Shown piece by piece: positions 1-7,571 of a stretch of 26,083 nucleotides of DNA (the stretch's first letter is position 1; every line of letters starts with the position of its first letter). The stretch lies in the IMG/VR virus record IMGVR_UViG_3300032246_000733, positions 1-26,083 of that record; one strand, given 5' to 3'. Under the pieces are notes generated by a model. The model ran no database searches, was not told where the DNA came from, and saw nothing but the letters and a program-made list of their open reading frames with translations. Source of the stretch: a virus. Made by a program: the position numbers and the translations under genes.

Positions 1-738
1 GGAGTTGGTTACACAGGTTCAACAGGATTTACAGGATCGGCCGGAGTTGATGGATATTCAGGTTCAAAAGGAGATTTAGGTTATACAGGATCTTTAGGTT
101 ACACAGGATCAGCAGGTGATGGATACACAGGTTCAGTTGGTTATACAGGTTCAAAAGGACAATTACAAATTACAACAGCATTAACTCCTCCAGGAAGTCC
201 TAACTATGGAGATATTTGGATTGATTCTGCAACAGGTATTGAATACTCTTGGATTAATGATGGAGATTCAGACCAATGGGTAGAACTTTCAAACGTAGGA
301 TTACCAGGATATGCAGGATCAAAAGGTGATATTGGTTACGTTGGTTCAAGAGGTGAAATAGGATATACAGGCTCAATCGGTTACACAGGCTCAGTAGGAA
401 ATATTGGTTTTACAGGATCAGTCGGAGTTGGTTACACAGGCTCAATTGGTTATACTGGCTCAGTAGGAAATATTGGTTACACAGGATCAACAGGTAATAT
501 TGGTTACACAGGATCAATTGGTTACACAGGCTCAGTAGGAAATATTGGTTACACAGGATCAGCTGGTGTTGGTTATACAGGATCAGCTGGAGTTGGTTAC
601 ACAGGTTCATTAGGAAATATTGGATTTACAGGATCAGCTGGAGTTGGTTATACAGGTTCAGTTGGTTATACAGGTTCACTAGGAAATATAGGTTACGTTG
701 GTTCACAAGGTTCTGTAGGATTTACAGGCTCGGCCGGA
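1..738 (+). repeat. GYTGS collagen-coding repeat tract
   Basis: The DNA repeats units encoding GYTGS with variable third triplets (GNI, GSV, GDL). Glycine falls every third residue except where GVGYT breaks the phase. The tract is interrupted at about 160-300 by a non-collagen domain. Such DNA can expand or contract by recombination. Confidence 0.85.
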
Positions 739-2151
739 ACATCAGGACCATTTGCTACTTGTAATACATCAAATATAGTTTCAACAGGTGCTGGTATAGG
801 AACAGGTACAGGCGGAACAGGTTTACATAATTTTTTTGCTGGCCAATGTGCTGGAGCTGCTAACACGACAGGTTGTTATAATACTTTTATAGGCATTGGT
901 GCTGGCCGTTGTACTACAACAGGAAAATATAATACTTTTATAGGTAGGTGTGCTGGATGGAAAAATACAGATGGAGTATTAAATACTTTTATAGGTGCTG
1001 ATGCTGGAATTTGTAACACCACAGGGTCTAGTAATATTTTTGTAGGATTGTTTAGTGGAAGATCCAATACAACAGCTGATAATAATATTTTTTTAGGAAA
1101 ATATTCTGGTAGATTTAATACAACAGGTATTAATAATATATTTTTAGGTTCCAATAGTGGTAGATGTACTACTACAGGTTCTAATAATTTTAATGCAGGA
1201 AGTGAGGCAGGAACATATTCTAGTACTGGATGTAATAATACTTTTATAGGACCACAATCAGGTTATAAAACATCCGGTTCCGATAATACTTTTATAGGTT
1301 ATAGAACAGGTTTTTGTAGTACAACAGCTAGTGATAATATTTTTATAGGATGTAATTCAGGTAAATATAATACAACAGGTGGTGGCAACACTTTCTTAGG
1401 TAAATATTCAGGATCTTCTAATACAACAGGTATTAATAATATTTTAATAGGTTGTGGCGTAACTGGTGATGGTGCGACTTGTTCAAATCAAATTGTATTA
1501 AAAGCGGGCACCAATACTCTTAAAGTTGATTCATCAGGTGCTTTTACACTTAACGGAACTACAGTAGGTTCTGGTGGAAGTGGATATACAGGTTCAGCAG
1601 GAGCTACAGGTTATACAGGCAGTTTAGGTTACACAGGTTCAGCAGGTGTAGGTTACACTGGTTCTTCTGGTGCTTATGCCGCAATTGGTTACACAGGTTC
1701 ACAAGGACCAATTGGTTACACAGGTTCAGGTTCAGGTCTGACAGGTTATACAGGATCAGCAGGAAGTGGATTGTCTGGTAGAACAACATCTACAGGAACA
1801 ACTTCAAGTTTAGCAAATAATGCTTCAGAAAATTTAGATATTACAGGATTTAAATGTTATCAATTATTAAAAATACAAACTTCAGCTGCGGCTTGGGTAA
1901 CATTATATACAGATAGTACTAATAGAACATCTGATAGTAGTAGATCACAAACGACAGATCCTTTACCAGGTTCAGGAGTAATAGCTGAGGTTATTACAAC
2001 AGGTGCTCAAACTATTTTAATGACGCCATCATCTTTAGGATTCAATAATGAAAGTCCTGTTACAACTACAATACCTGTTAAAGTTGTAAATTTAAGTGGA
2101 GGCACAACAACAATTACCGTTACACTGACATTAACACAATTAGAAATATAA
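1..2151 (+). CDS. Collagen-like and beta-repeat tail fibre, 5'-truncated
   Basis: The frame is open from the first base, so the N-terminus lies outside the window; 716 codons are visible. Order seen: collagen-like Gly-X-Y repeats built on GYTGS (codons 1-55 and 100-245), interrupted by a small domain with a GDIWIDSATG...DQWVEL signature (codons 59-97). Then about 13 copies of a 17-residue repeat of the type NNIFLGKYSGRFNTTG (codons 275-490), a closing segment (QIVLKAG...LTLNGTTV), a second short GYTGS stretch, and a C-terminal beta-rich domain from about codon 590. Such modular fibres are known from marine T4-like phages and act in host recognition; which receptor is bound cannot be read here. 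The next gene, a protease, starts one base after the stop, so the two are probably co-translated. No methionine at the true start is visible. Confidence 0.85.
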   Translation, partial: GVGYTGSTGFTGSAGVDGYSGSKGDLGYTGSLGYTGSAGDGYTGSVGYTGSKGQLQITTALTPPGSPNYGDIWIDSATGIEYSWINDGDSDQWVELSNVGLPGYAGSKGDIGYVGSRGEIGYTGSIGYTGSVGNIGFTGSVGVGYTGSIGYTGSVGNIGYTGSTGNIGYTGSIGYTGSVGNIGYTGSAGVGYTGSAGVGYTGSLGNIGFTGSAGVGYTGSVGYTGSLGNIGYVGSQGSVGFTGSAGTSGPFATCNTSNIVSTGAGIGTGTGGTGLHNFFAGQCAGAANTTGCYNTFIGIGAGRCTTTGKYNTFIGRCAGWKNTDGVLNTFIGADAGICNTTGSSNIFVGLFSGRSNTTADNNIFLGKYSGRFNTTGINNIFLGSNSGRCTTTGSNNFNAGSEAGTYSSTGCNNTFIGPQSGYKTSGSDNTFIGYRTGFCSTTASDNIFIGCNSGKYNTTGGGNTFLGKYSGSSNTTGINNILIGCGVTGDGATCSNQIVLKAGTNTLKVDSSGAFTLNGTTVGSGGSGYTGSAGATGYTGSLGYTGSAGVGYTGSSGAYAAIGYTGSQGPIGYTGSGSGLTGYTGSAGSGLSGRTTSTGTTSSLANNASENLDITGFKCYQLLKIQTSAAAWVTLYTDSTNRTSDSSRSQTTDPLPGSGVIAEVITTGAQTILMTPSSLGFNNESPVTTTIPVKVVNLSGGTTTITVTLTLTQLEI
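823..1470 (+). repeat. Beta-repeat module, about 13 x 17 residues
   Basis: Each unit follows N-x-F-x-G-x-x-(A/S)-G-x-x-N-T-T-G-x-x. The regular spacing of Asn, Phe/Ile and Gly suggests a stacked beta-roll or beta-helix, probably trimeric as in phage fibres and bacterial adhesin heads (inference). Several units carry Cys at equivalent positions. Confidence 0.8.
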
Positions 2152-2152
2152 A

Positions 2153-3892
2153 ATGTCTGATTTTAAAGAGTACGTAGTTACCGTAAAAAATAAATCGGAT
2201 GTAGATTCTTTTTATGATGACATGGATTCTGAAAATGGTACAGATTATATTCCTAACAGAAAAGTTCAAATTGCTCAACTAAGAGAAATTAGCCGAAGCA
2301 CACATTATCTTCTTACAGAAGAAGAATCGCAAAAATTAAAAAATGATAATAGAGTTTTAGCTGTAGAACAATTGCCTAGTGCTCTTGGTGTTACTCCAGG
2401 AATAATTCCGGTAGGGCCAGGAAAGTTATGGAGTCAAACAGCAAATTTTGAAAAACATCCTACAATAGACACGAATGATAAAAATTGGGGATTAGAAAGA
2501 GTTACAAGAGGATCTCAATTATCTGGATGGGGAAATTCTACAACAGATTATTGGAATGGAACTGCTTATGCTGACTTTACTCAAACAAATCAAACTGTAA
2601 TTACAACAAGTTCAGGAAAAAATGTAGATATAGTAATTGTTGATGATCATCTTAATGCAAATCATCCTGAGTTTGCTGTTAACGTTGATGGTACAGGAGG
2701 TTCAAGAGTTGTTTTATACGATTGGTTACAACACAGCGCTTCATTAGGAATTTCAACAACAGGAAGTTATGAATATAATTTTGATGGTGCTCACGGAACA
2801 CATGTAGCAAGTACTGCTGCCGGTAACACACAAGGCTGGGCAAGAGACGCAAACATTTATAATATAAATTTTAATTATTCAGCAGACAATAAACCAGCAG
2901 GAGATTGGGCTCTTTATATATACGATTACATTAGAGCCTTTCACGCAAGCAAACCTATTAATTCTGCTACAGGTAGAAAAAATCCTACAATTGTAAATAA
3001 TAGTTGGGGATTTCAATCATATCTTTTTGTATCAGGTATGAGTTCTGTAAATTATAGAGGAACAACAATTGATTTAACAGGAAAAACTGTTGCTGAGAAA
3101 AAAACTATTTTAGAACAACAATGTGGTTGTAATGTAGTATTACAATTATTTGGTTCAAATTATGTGGTAGATGTTGGTACTATAGTTTCAGGAATGGAAA
3201 CAGATATTACTGATCTTATTAATGATGGTATAATTATAACAGCAGCTGCTGGAAATAGTTATGCTAAAATGGTTAAATCTTCAGATTCAGATTATAATAA
3301 TACATTAAATTCTAGTCCTAGTTATTATTTTTGTAGAGGAGCTTCTCCTGCGGCAAACAGTGGTGTAATAACAGTAGGTTCTACTAACGCAACAAGATGG
3401 GATATGAAATCGTCTTTTAGTAATTATGGAAGTAGAGTTGACATATATGCTCCAGGTTTTAATATTGTGGGGGCCGTTTATGATACAAATGCTGCCACAG
3501 AATTTGGTGTTACATTAGTAAATGATCCGAGAGATAGTAATTATAAATTAGCTTCTATATCAGGAACAAGTATGGCGTGTCCTCAGGTAACAGGAATTTT
3601 AGCATGTTTACTTGAACAATGGCCTTCTACAACACAGTCTGAAGCATTACAATATTTAATAGATAATTGTACAACGAATCAAATTATAGATCCTGGTGTA
3701 ATGTATCCGAATACTACCTATGTTCCTAGTCCTTATAATAGTCTAGGAGAATCAGGAACTAACTCAAATAATAGATATTTGTTCTATAAAAAAGAAAGAC
3801 AAACGAGTGGAAATGTATCTAAAAGTACATTTAAACGTAGACCTACAAGTAATAATTGTTATCCTAGACAACGAATAAAAACATATGGTTAA
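2153..3892 (+). CDS. Subtilisin-like serine protease (S8 family)
   Basis: A 579-residue protein with a complete S8 active-site set. Asp164 is in VIVDDHLN (seven residues before HPEF, the normal spacing, although the usual DTG/DSG is DDH here). His214 is in AHGTHVAS, Asn368 (oxyanion hole) in AAAGNS, and Ser473 in SGTSMACP. The first ~75 residues resemble a short propeptide. No signal peptide is visible, so it probably stays with the virion or acts inside the cell rather than being exported by Sec. An unusual insert lies between residues 285 and 345, and the Lys/Arg-rich tail (545-579) is extra. The start ATG follows the upstream fibre stop by one base (TAA-A-ATG), pointing to coupled translation and a shared role. 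It might process a fibre, or digest host surface proteins during entry; neither is shown by the sequence. Confidence 0.9.
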   Translation: MSDFKEYVVTVKNKSDVDSFYDDMDSENGTDYIPNRKVQIAQLREISRSTHYLLTEEESQKLKNDNRVLAVEQLPSALGVTPGIIPVGPGKLWSQTANFEKHPTIDTNDKNWGLERVTRGSQLSGWGNSTTDYWNGTAYADFTQTNQTVITTSSGKNVDIVIVDDHLNANHPEFAVNVDGTGGSRVVLYDWLQHSASLGISTTGSYEYNFDGAHGTHVASTAAGNTQGWARDANIYNINFNYSADNKPAGDWALYIYDYIRAFHASKPINSATGRKNPTIVNNSWGFQSYLFVSGMSSVNYRGTTIDLTGKTVAEKKTILEQQCGCNVVLQLFGSNYVVDVGTIVSGMETDITDLINDGIIITAAAGNSYAKMVKSSDSDYNNTLNSSPSYYFCRGASPAANSGVITVGSTNATRWDMKSSFSNYGSRVDIYAPGFNIVGAVYDTNAATEFGVTLVNDPRDSNYKLASISGTSMACPQVTGILACLLEQWPSTTQSEALQYLIDNCTTNQIIDPGVMYPNTTYVPSPYNSLGESGTNSNNRYLFYKKERQTSGNVSKSTFKRRPTSNNCYPRQRIKTYG

Positions 3893-3903
3893 GGAAAAAA
3901 TAT

Positions 3904-3911
3904 TATAAATA
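3904..3911 (+). promoter_or_regulatory. T4-type late promoter box (TATAAATA), distal
   Basis: Exact TATAAATA, the element recognised by the gp55 late sigma of T4-like phages. It lies 118 bases before the 4030 fibre start and 12 bases after the protease stop. Confidence 0.7.
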
Positions 3912-3973
3912 ATTTCTTTAAAATATGATTAAAAAAATATTTTTAAAAAAACCATTTCTGAACATTTTTTTTA

Positions 3974-3981
3974 TATAAATA
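3974..3981 (+). promoter_or_regulatory. T4-type late promoter box (TATAAATA), proximal
   Basis: A second exact TATAAATA, giving an expected leader of about 43 bases before the ATG at 4030. The intergenic stretch 3893-4029 is otherwise AT-rich with no gene. Two tandem boxes suggest strong late expression of this fibre. Confidence 0.75.
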
Positions 3982-4029
3982 ATTATACTAAAATAACTTA
4001 ACTAAACTAAAAAGGTTAAAAGAACAAAC

Positions 4030-7000
4030 ATGGCAATAAATTTTCCTTCAAGTCCAGCACCAAATTCAACTTATACATTAGGCAACCGTACATGGAAATT
4101 TAATGGAACTGCTTGGGAATTAGTACCTCTTACAGCCGGTTATACAGGCTCAAAAGGTGATATAGGTTATTCAGGATCAAAAGGCGATACAGGTTATGTT
4201 GGTTCAAAAGGAGATTTAGGTTACACTGGTTCAAAAGGCGATATCGGTTATACTGGTTCAAAAGGCGATCAAGGTATTCAAGGAAATGATGGTTACACTG
4301 GTTCTCAAGGTAATATAGGTTACACTGGTTCTAAAGGTGATATCGGTTACACAGGTTCAAAAGGTGATCAAGGTAATCAAGGAAATTTAGGTTACACAGG
4401 ATCAAAAGGTGATACTGGTTACGCTGGTTCAAAAGGCGATCAAGGTAATCAAGGAAATGATGGTTACACTGGTTCACAAGGTACTCAAGGTAATATTGGT
4501 TACACTGGTTCTAAAGGTGATATAGGTTACACAGGTTCAAAAGGTTTTACCGGTTCACAAGGTGATATCGGTTACACAGGTTCAAAAGGTGATATAGGAT
4601 ATACTGGTTCAAAAGGTGATATCGGTTACACAGGTTCAAAAGGTGATATCGGTTACACAGGATCAAAAGGCGATCAAGGTAATTCAGGTTTAGGATTTAA
4701 CATTGCTAAAATTTATTCTTCAGTAGCTGCTTTAACAGCAGATACTTCACCAACAGGAATTGTTGCTGGTGAATTTGCTATTATTACTACAGTTGATGTT
4801 AATGATGCTGATAATTCAAAATTATATTTATGGAATGGTTCAACATACAGTTTTGTTTCTGATTTATCAGGAACAACAGGATTTACTGGATCAAAAGGTG
4901 ATATTGGTTACACAGGATCTAAAGGCGATACAGGTTACGTAGGATCAAAAGGTGATATTGGTTACACAGGATCAAAAGGTGATATCGGTTACACTGGTTC
5001 TAAAGGTAATCAAGGAGATACAGGATTTACAGGTTCAAAAGGTGATCAAGGTTATCAAGGAAATGATGGTTACACTGGTTCACAAGGTACTCAAGGTAAT
5101 GACGGTTACACAGGATCAAAAGGTTACACAGGATCAAAAGGTGATATTGGGTACACAGGTTCAAAAGGTGATATTGGTTATACAGGATCATTAGGTTACA
5201 CAGGATCAAAAGGTGATATTGGGTACACAGGTTCAAAAGGCGATACTGGCTACGTTGGTTCAAAAGGTGATACTGGTTTCGTAGGTTCACAAGGATACAC
5301 AGGTTCAAAAGGTGATATCGGATATACAGGTTCAAAAGGAGATACAGGTTACGTAGGATCAGAAGGTAATTTAACAGTTACAACTTCAGCTACTCCTCCT
5401 TCAGGCGCTCAATACGGAGATATTTGGATTGATGAAGCATCAGGTATTCAATATTTCTGGTACAATGATGGAAATTCAGATCAGTGGGTAGAATTTGCTA
5501 ACCAAGGTTTAGTAGGTTTCACAGGATCACAAGGTGCTATAGGTTACACAGGTTCGGCCGCTGCTGGTGGTTCTGGCCCATTTGCTGTCTGTGGTACAGC
5601 AAACCTAGTTTCAACAGGTGCTAGTTATGGTACAGGCACAGGTGGAACAGGTAATGATAACTTTTTTGCCGGTTCATGTGCTGGTGCTTGTAACACTTCA
5701 GGTTATTATAATACGTTTATAGGATTTCAAAGTGGATTTAGAAATACAACAGGTATTAATAACGTTTCTATAGGTCGTCATTCTGGTATATTTAATTGTA
5801 CCGGTTCTGGAAACGTTTCTTTAGGAAAAGATTCTGGTAGATTTAACACAGGCAATAATAACGTATTTTTAGGTTGTTATTCAGGTAGATTAAATACTTC
5901 GGGTAGTAGTAACGTATTTTTAGGTCAATACGCAGGTCAAACTAATACAACAGGTTCATGTAACATATTTTTAGGTAAATACGCAGCAGGTGATGCGGCT
6001 GGTTGTTCAAACCAAATCGTATTAAAAGCAGGTAGTAACGAACTTAAAGTAAGTTCAGCTGGATCTTTAACACTTAACGGTACTGCCGTTGGTGGTGGTT
6101 CTAGTCTATTTGCTAAGTGTGGTACAAATAACATAGTTTCAACAGGTGCTAGTATAGGTACAGGTACAGGTGGATCAGGTGCGAATAACTTTTTTGCAGG
6201 GCTATATGCTGGAGCTAATAACGATACAGGTGTAGTTAATACTTTTATAGGTCCAAGAGCTGGTCAAGCTAACGAAACAGGTAGTTATAATTTCTATGTA
6301 GGCTGTTATGCTGGTCAATATGCTACGAGTGGTTCTTTTCGTACAGTTATAGGCTACAGAAGTGGAAGAAGAAATACAGGTAGTTATAATACTTTTATAG
6401 GTAAAGACGTAGCTAGTTTTGGAACCGGCGCTGGAAATAATAATATAATTATGGGTAGAATAGCTGGTGCGTATTTAACGTCAGGCACTCATAATACAAT
6501 TTTTGGTGAAAATGCTGGTCAATACCTAACAACAGGCAGTCATAACGTGTTTTCAGGTTGTCAATCTGGATATAAAAACTCAACAGGTAGTAATAACATA
6601 TTTTTAGGTAATTCTGCTGGATTTTGTAACACAACAGGAAGTAATAATATTTTTATGGGTCAATGTTCTGGTGGCCGTTATAGCTCTTCTTCAGCTCATA
6701 ATCAATTTTTTGGTAAATATTCAGGAAAAAGAATAACAACTGGTAGATTTAACTTTATTGGTGGTTATTCGGCTGGGGAAAATTTAAGTACTGGTTGTGA
6801 TAATATTTTTATTGGTTGTTCAGCTGCTAAATATGTAACTACTGGATCGCAGAATATTTTTCTTGGTAATTATGCTGGAGCATTTACATGTACAGGAGGT
6901 TATAACATTGCTATTGGTTCAGCTACTGGAGCATGTAATAGGGTCGGTAATTTAAATGTTTACGTAGGTTATAATGCTGCTAGAAATGCGGTATCAGGTA

Positions 7001-7509
7001 AAAATGTAATGATAGGTACAAATGCCGGTTATTGTGTTACAACAGGTTGTAACCTTTTATTGATAGGTACTTACACCGGTTGTGGTTCTGATCCTGGTTT
7101 AGTAAACATAACAACTGAAAATGATAGAATTGTATTAGGTAATAATGCTCACACTTGTGCTCAAATACAAGTTGCTTGGACAGCAGTATCAGATGTTAGA
7201 GATAAATGTATATATGGTGCTGTAAATAAAGGATTAGGCTTCTTAAAAGATGTAAATCCTATTGAGTTCGCATTTAAAGACAGAGCAACTAATGAATTAA
7301 TTGGTAATGGTAAGAAACGATATGGATTTAGCGCTCAAGAAATACTATCTTTAGAAGGCGATAAACCAGTAATTGTTTCTAATGAAAATCCTGATAAGTT
7401 ATTCTTAACGAATGATTATCTAGTTCCGGTCTTAGTAAACGCTATTAAAGAGTTAAACGCTAAAGTTGAAACACTTGAAAGCAAAGTAAGAGACTTAGAA
7501 AACAAATAG
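4030..7509 (+). CDS. Large collagen-like fibre with S74 self-cleaving chaperone
   Basis: 1159 residues. N-terminal module (1-36, INFP...TYTLG..TWKFNG.AWE) is shared with the 11786 and 14105 genes and probably attaches the fibre to the virion. Then: collagen-like tract (37-220, GYTGSKGDI units), a small domain (221-285), a second collagen-like tract (to about 447), a GDIWIDEASG...DQWVEF domain, and two beta-repeat modules (about 7 and 18 units) separated by a cap segment. The C-terminus is a peptidase S74 (endosialidase-type) intramolecular chaperone: Ser1054-Asp in AVSDVRDK, GFSAQE at 1099-1104, and a heptad-like helix at the end. In this family the chaperone trimerises the fibre and then cuts itself off before the conserved Ser; here about 106 residues would be released. 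The start is supported by the shared N-terminal module and two upstream late promoters; the RBS is weak (AAAGG). Confidence 0.92.
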   Translation: MAINFPSSPAPNSTYTLGNRTWKFNGTAWELVPLTAGYTGSKGDIGYSGSKGDTGYVGSKGDLGYTGSKGDIGYTGSKGDQGIQGNDGYTGSQGNIGYTGSKGDIGYTGSKGDQGNQGNLGYTGSKGDTGYAGSKGDQGNQGNDGYTGSQGTQGNIGYTGSKGDIGYTGSKGFTGSQGDIGYTGSKGDIGYTGSKGDIGYTGSKGDIGYTGSKGDQGNSGLGFNIAKIYSSVAALTADTSPTGIVAGEFAIITTVDVNDADNSKLYLWNGSTYSFVSDLSGTTGFTGSKGDIGYTGSKGDTGYVGSKGDIGYTGSKGDIGYTGSKGNQGDTGFTGSKGDQGYQGNDGYTGSQGTQGNDGYTGSKGYTGSKGDIGYTGSKGDIGYTGSLGYTGSKGDIGYTGSKGDTGYVGSKGDTGFVGSQGYTGSKGDIGYTGSKGDTGYVGSEGNLTVTTSATPPSGAQYGDIWIDEASGIQYFWYNDGNSDQWVEFANQGLVGFTGSQGAIGYTGSAAAGGSGPFAVCGTANLVSTGASYGTGTGGTGNDNFFAGSCAGACNTSGYYNTFIGFQSGFRNTTGINNVSIGRHSGIFNCTGSGNVSLGKDSGRFNTGNNNVFLGCYSGRLNTSGSSNVFLGQYAGQTNTTGSCNIFLGKYAAGDAAGCSNQIVLKAGSNELKVSSAGSLTLNGTAVGGGSSLFAKCGTNNIVSTGASIGTGTGGSGANNFFAGLYAGANNDTGVVNTFIGPRAGQANETGSYNFYVGCYAGQYATSGSFRTVIGYRSGRRNTGSYNTFIGKDVASFGTGAGNNNIIMGRIAGAYLTSGTHNTIFGENAGQYLTTGSHNVFSGCQSGYKNSTGSNNIFLGNSAGFCNTTGSNNIFMGQCSGGRYSSSSAHNQFFGKYSGKRITTGRFNFIGGYSAGENLSTGCDNIFIGCSAAKYVTTGSQNIFLGNYAGAFTCTGGYNIAIGSATGACNRVGNLNVYVGYNAARNAVSGKNVMIGTNAGYCVTTGCNLLLIGTYTGCGSDPGLVNITTENDRIVLGNNAHTCAQIQVAWTAVSDVRDKCIYGAVNKGLGFLKDVNPIEFAFKDRATNELIGNGKKRYGFSAQEILSLEGDKPVIVSNENPDKLFLTNDYLVPVLVNAIKELNAKVETLESKVRDLENK
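4138..4689 (+). repeat. Collagen-coding tract 1 (GYTGSKGD)
   Basis: About 180 residues with Gly at every third position, dominated by GYT-GSK-GDI triplets. The charged KGD triplets are typical of stable bacterial collagen-like triple helices. DNA units are almost identical to each other. Confidence 0.88.
4879..5370 (+). repeat. Collagen-coding tract 2 (GYTGSKGD)
   Basis: A second Gly-X-Y tract of the same unit type, separated from the first by a 65-residue globular domain (4690-4878). The stray reading frames on both strands here are by-products of the repeat. Confidence 0.87.
5653..5997 (+). repeat. Beta-repeat module A, about 7 x 17 residues
   Basis: Units such as NNVFLGCYSGRLNTSG, followed by a cap (QIVLKAGSNELKVSSAG) found again in the 14105 fibre. 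Confidence 0.78.
6181..7083 (+). repeat. Beta-repeat module B, about 18 x 17 residues
   Basis: The longest run in the window of the N-x-F-x-G-x-x-A-G-x-x-N-T-T-G unit, leading straight into the S74 domain. This arrangement, repeats followed by S74, is common in phage and bacterial fibres. Confidence 0.78.
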
Positions 7510-7512
7510 TAC

Positions 7513-7541
7513 TTGACAATTAGTTAAATATTTGATATATT
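7513..7541 (+). promoter_or_regulatory. Host sigma70-type promoter (-35 TTGACA, -10 TATATT)
   Basis: A perfect TTGACA (7513-7518) and TATATT (7536-7541, five of six matches to TATAAT) are separated by exactly 17 bases, directly after the fibre stop and about 25 bases upstream of the ATG at 7572. No TATAAATA box is present in this gap. This predicts early or constitutive transcription of the sugar genes by host polymerase. Confidence 0.7.
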
Positions 7542-7571
7542 AGATATATTATTATTTCGTTTGAATAAATT

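Noticed and set aside
3930-3956. AT-only palindrome after the protease gene as a terminator
   Set aside because: The stem is only A/T pairs in a region of very low complexity; no convincing stability compared with the GC-rich hairpin at 23293.
4760-5194. Plus-strand out-of-frame frames inside the large fibre
   Set aside because: Low-complexity shifted reading of the repeat; the fibre frame is continuous and explains the sequence.
5027-5335. Long minus-strand frames opposite collagen-like tracts (also 410-610, 1604-1789, 12957-13172)
   Set aside because: They are Leu/Asn/Gln-rich translations of the complementary GYTGS repeat, without RBS or recognisable domains.
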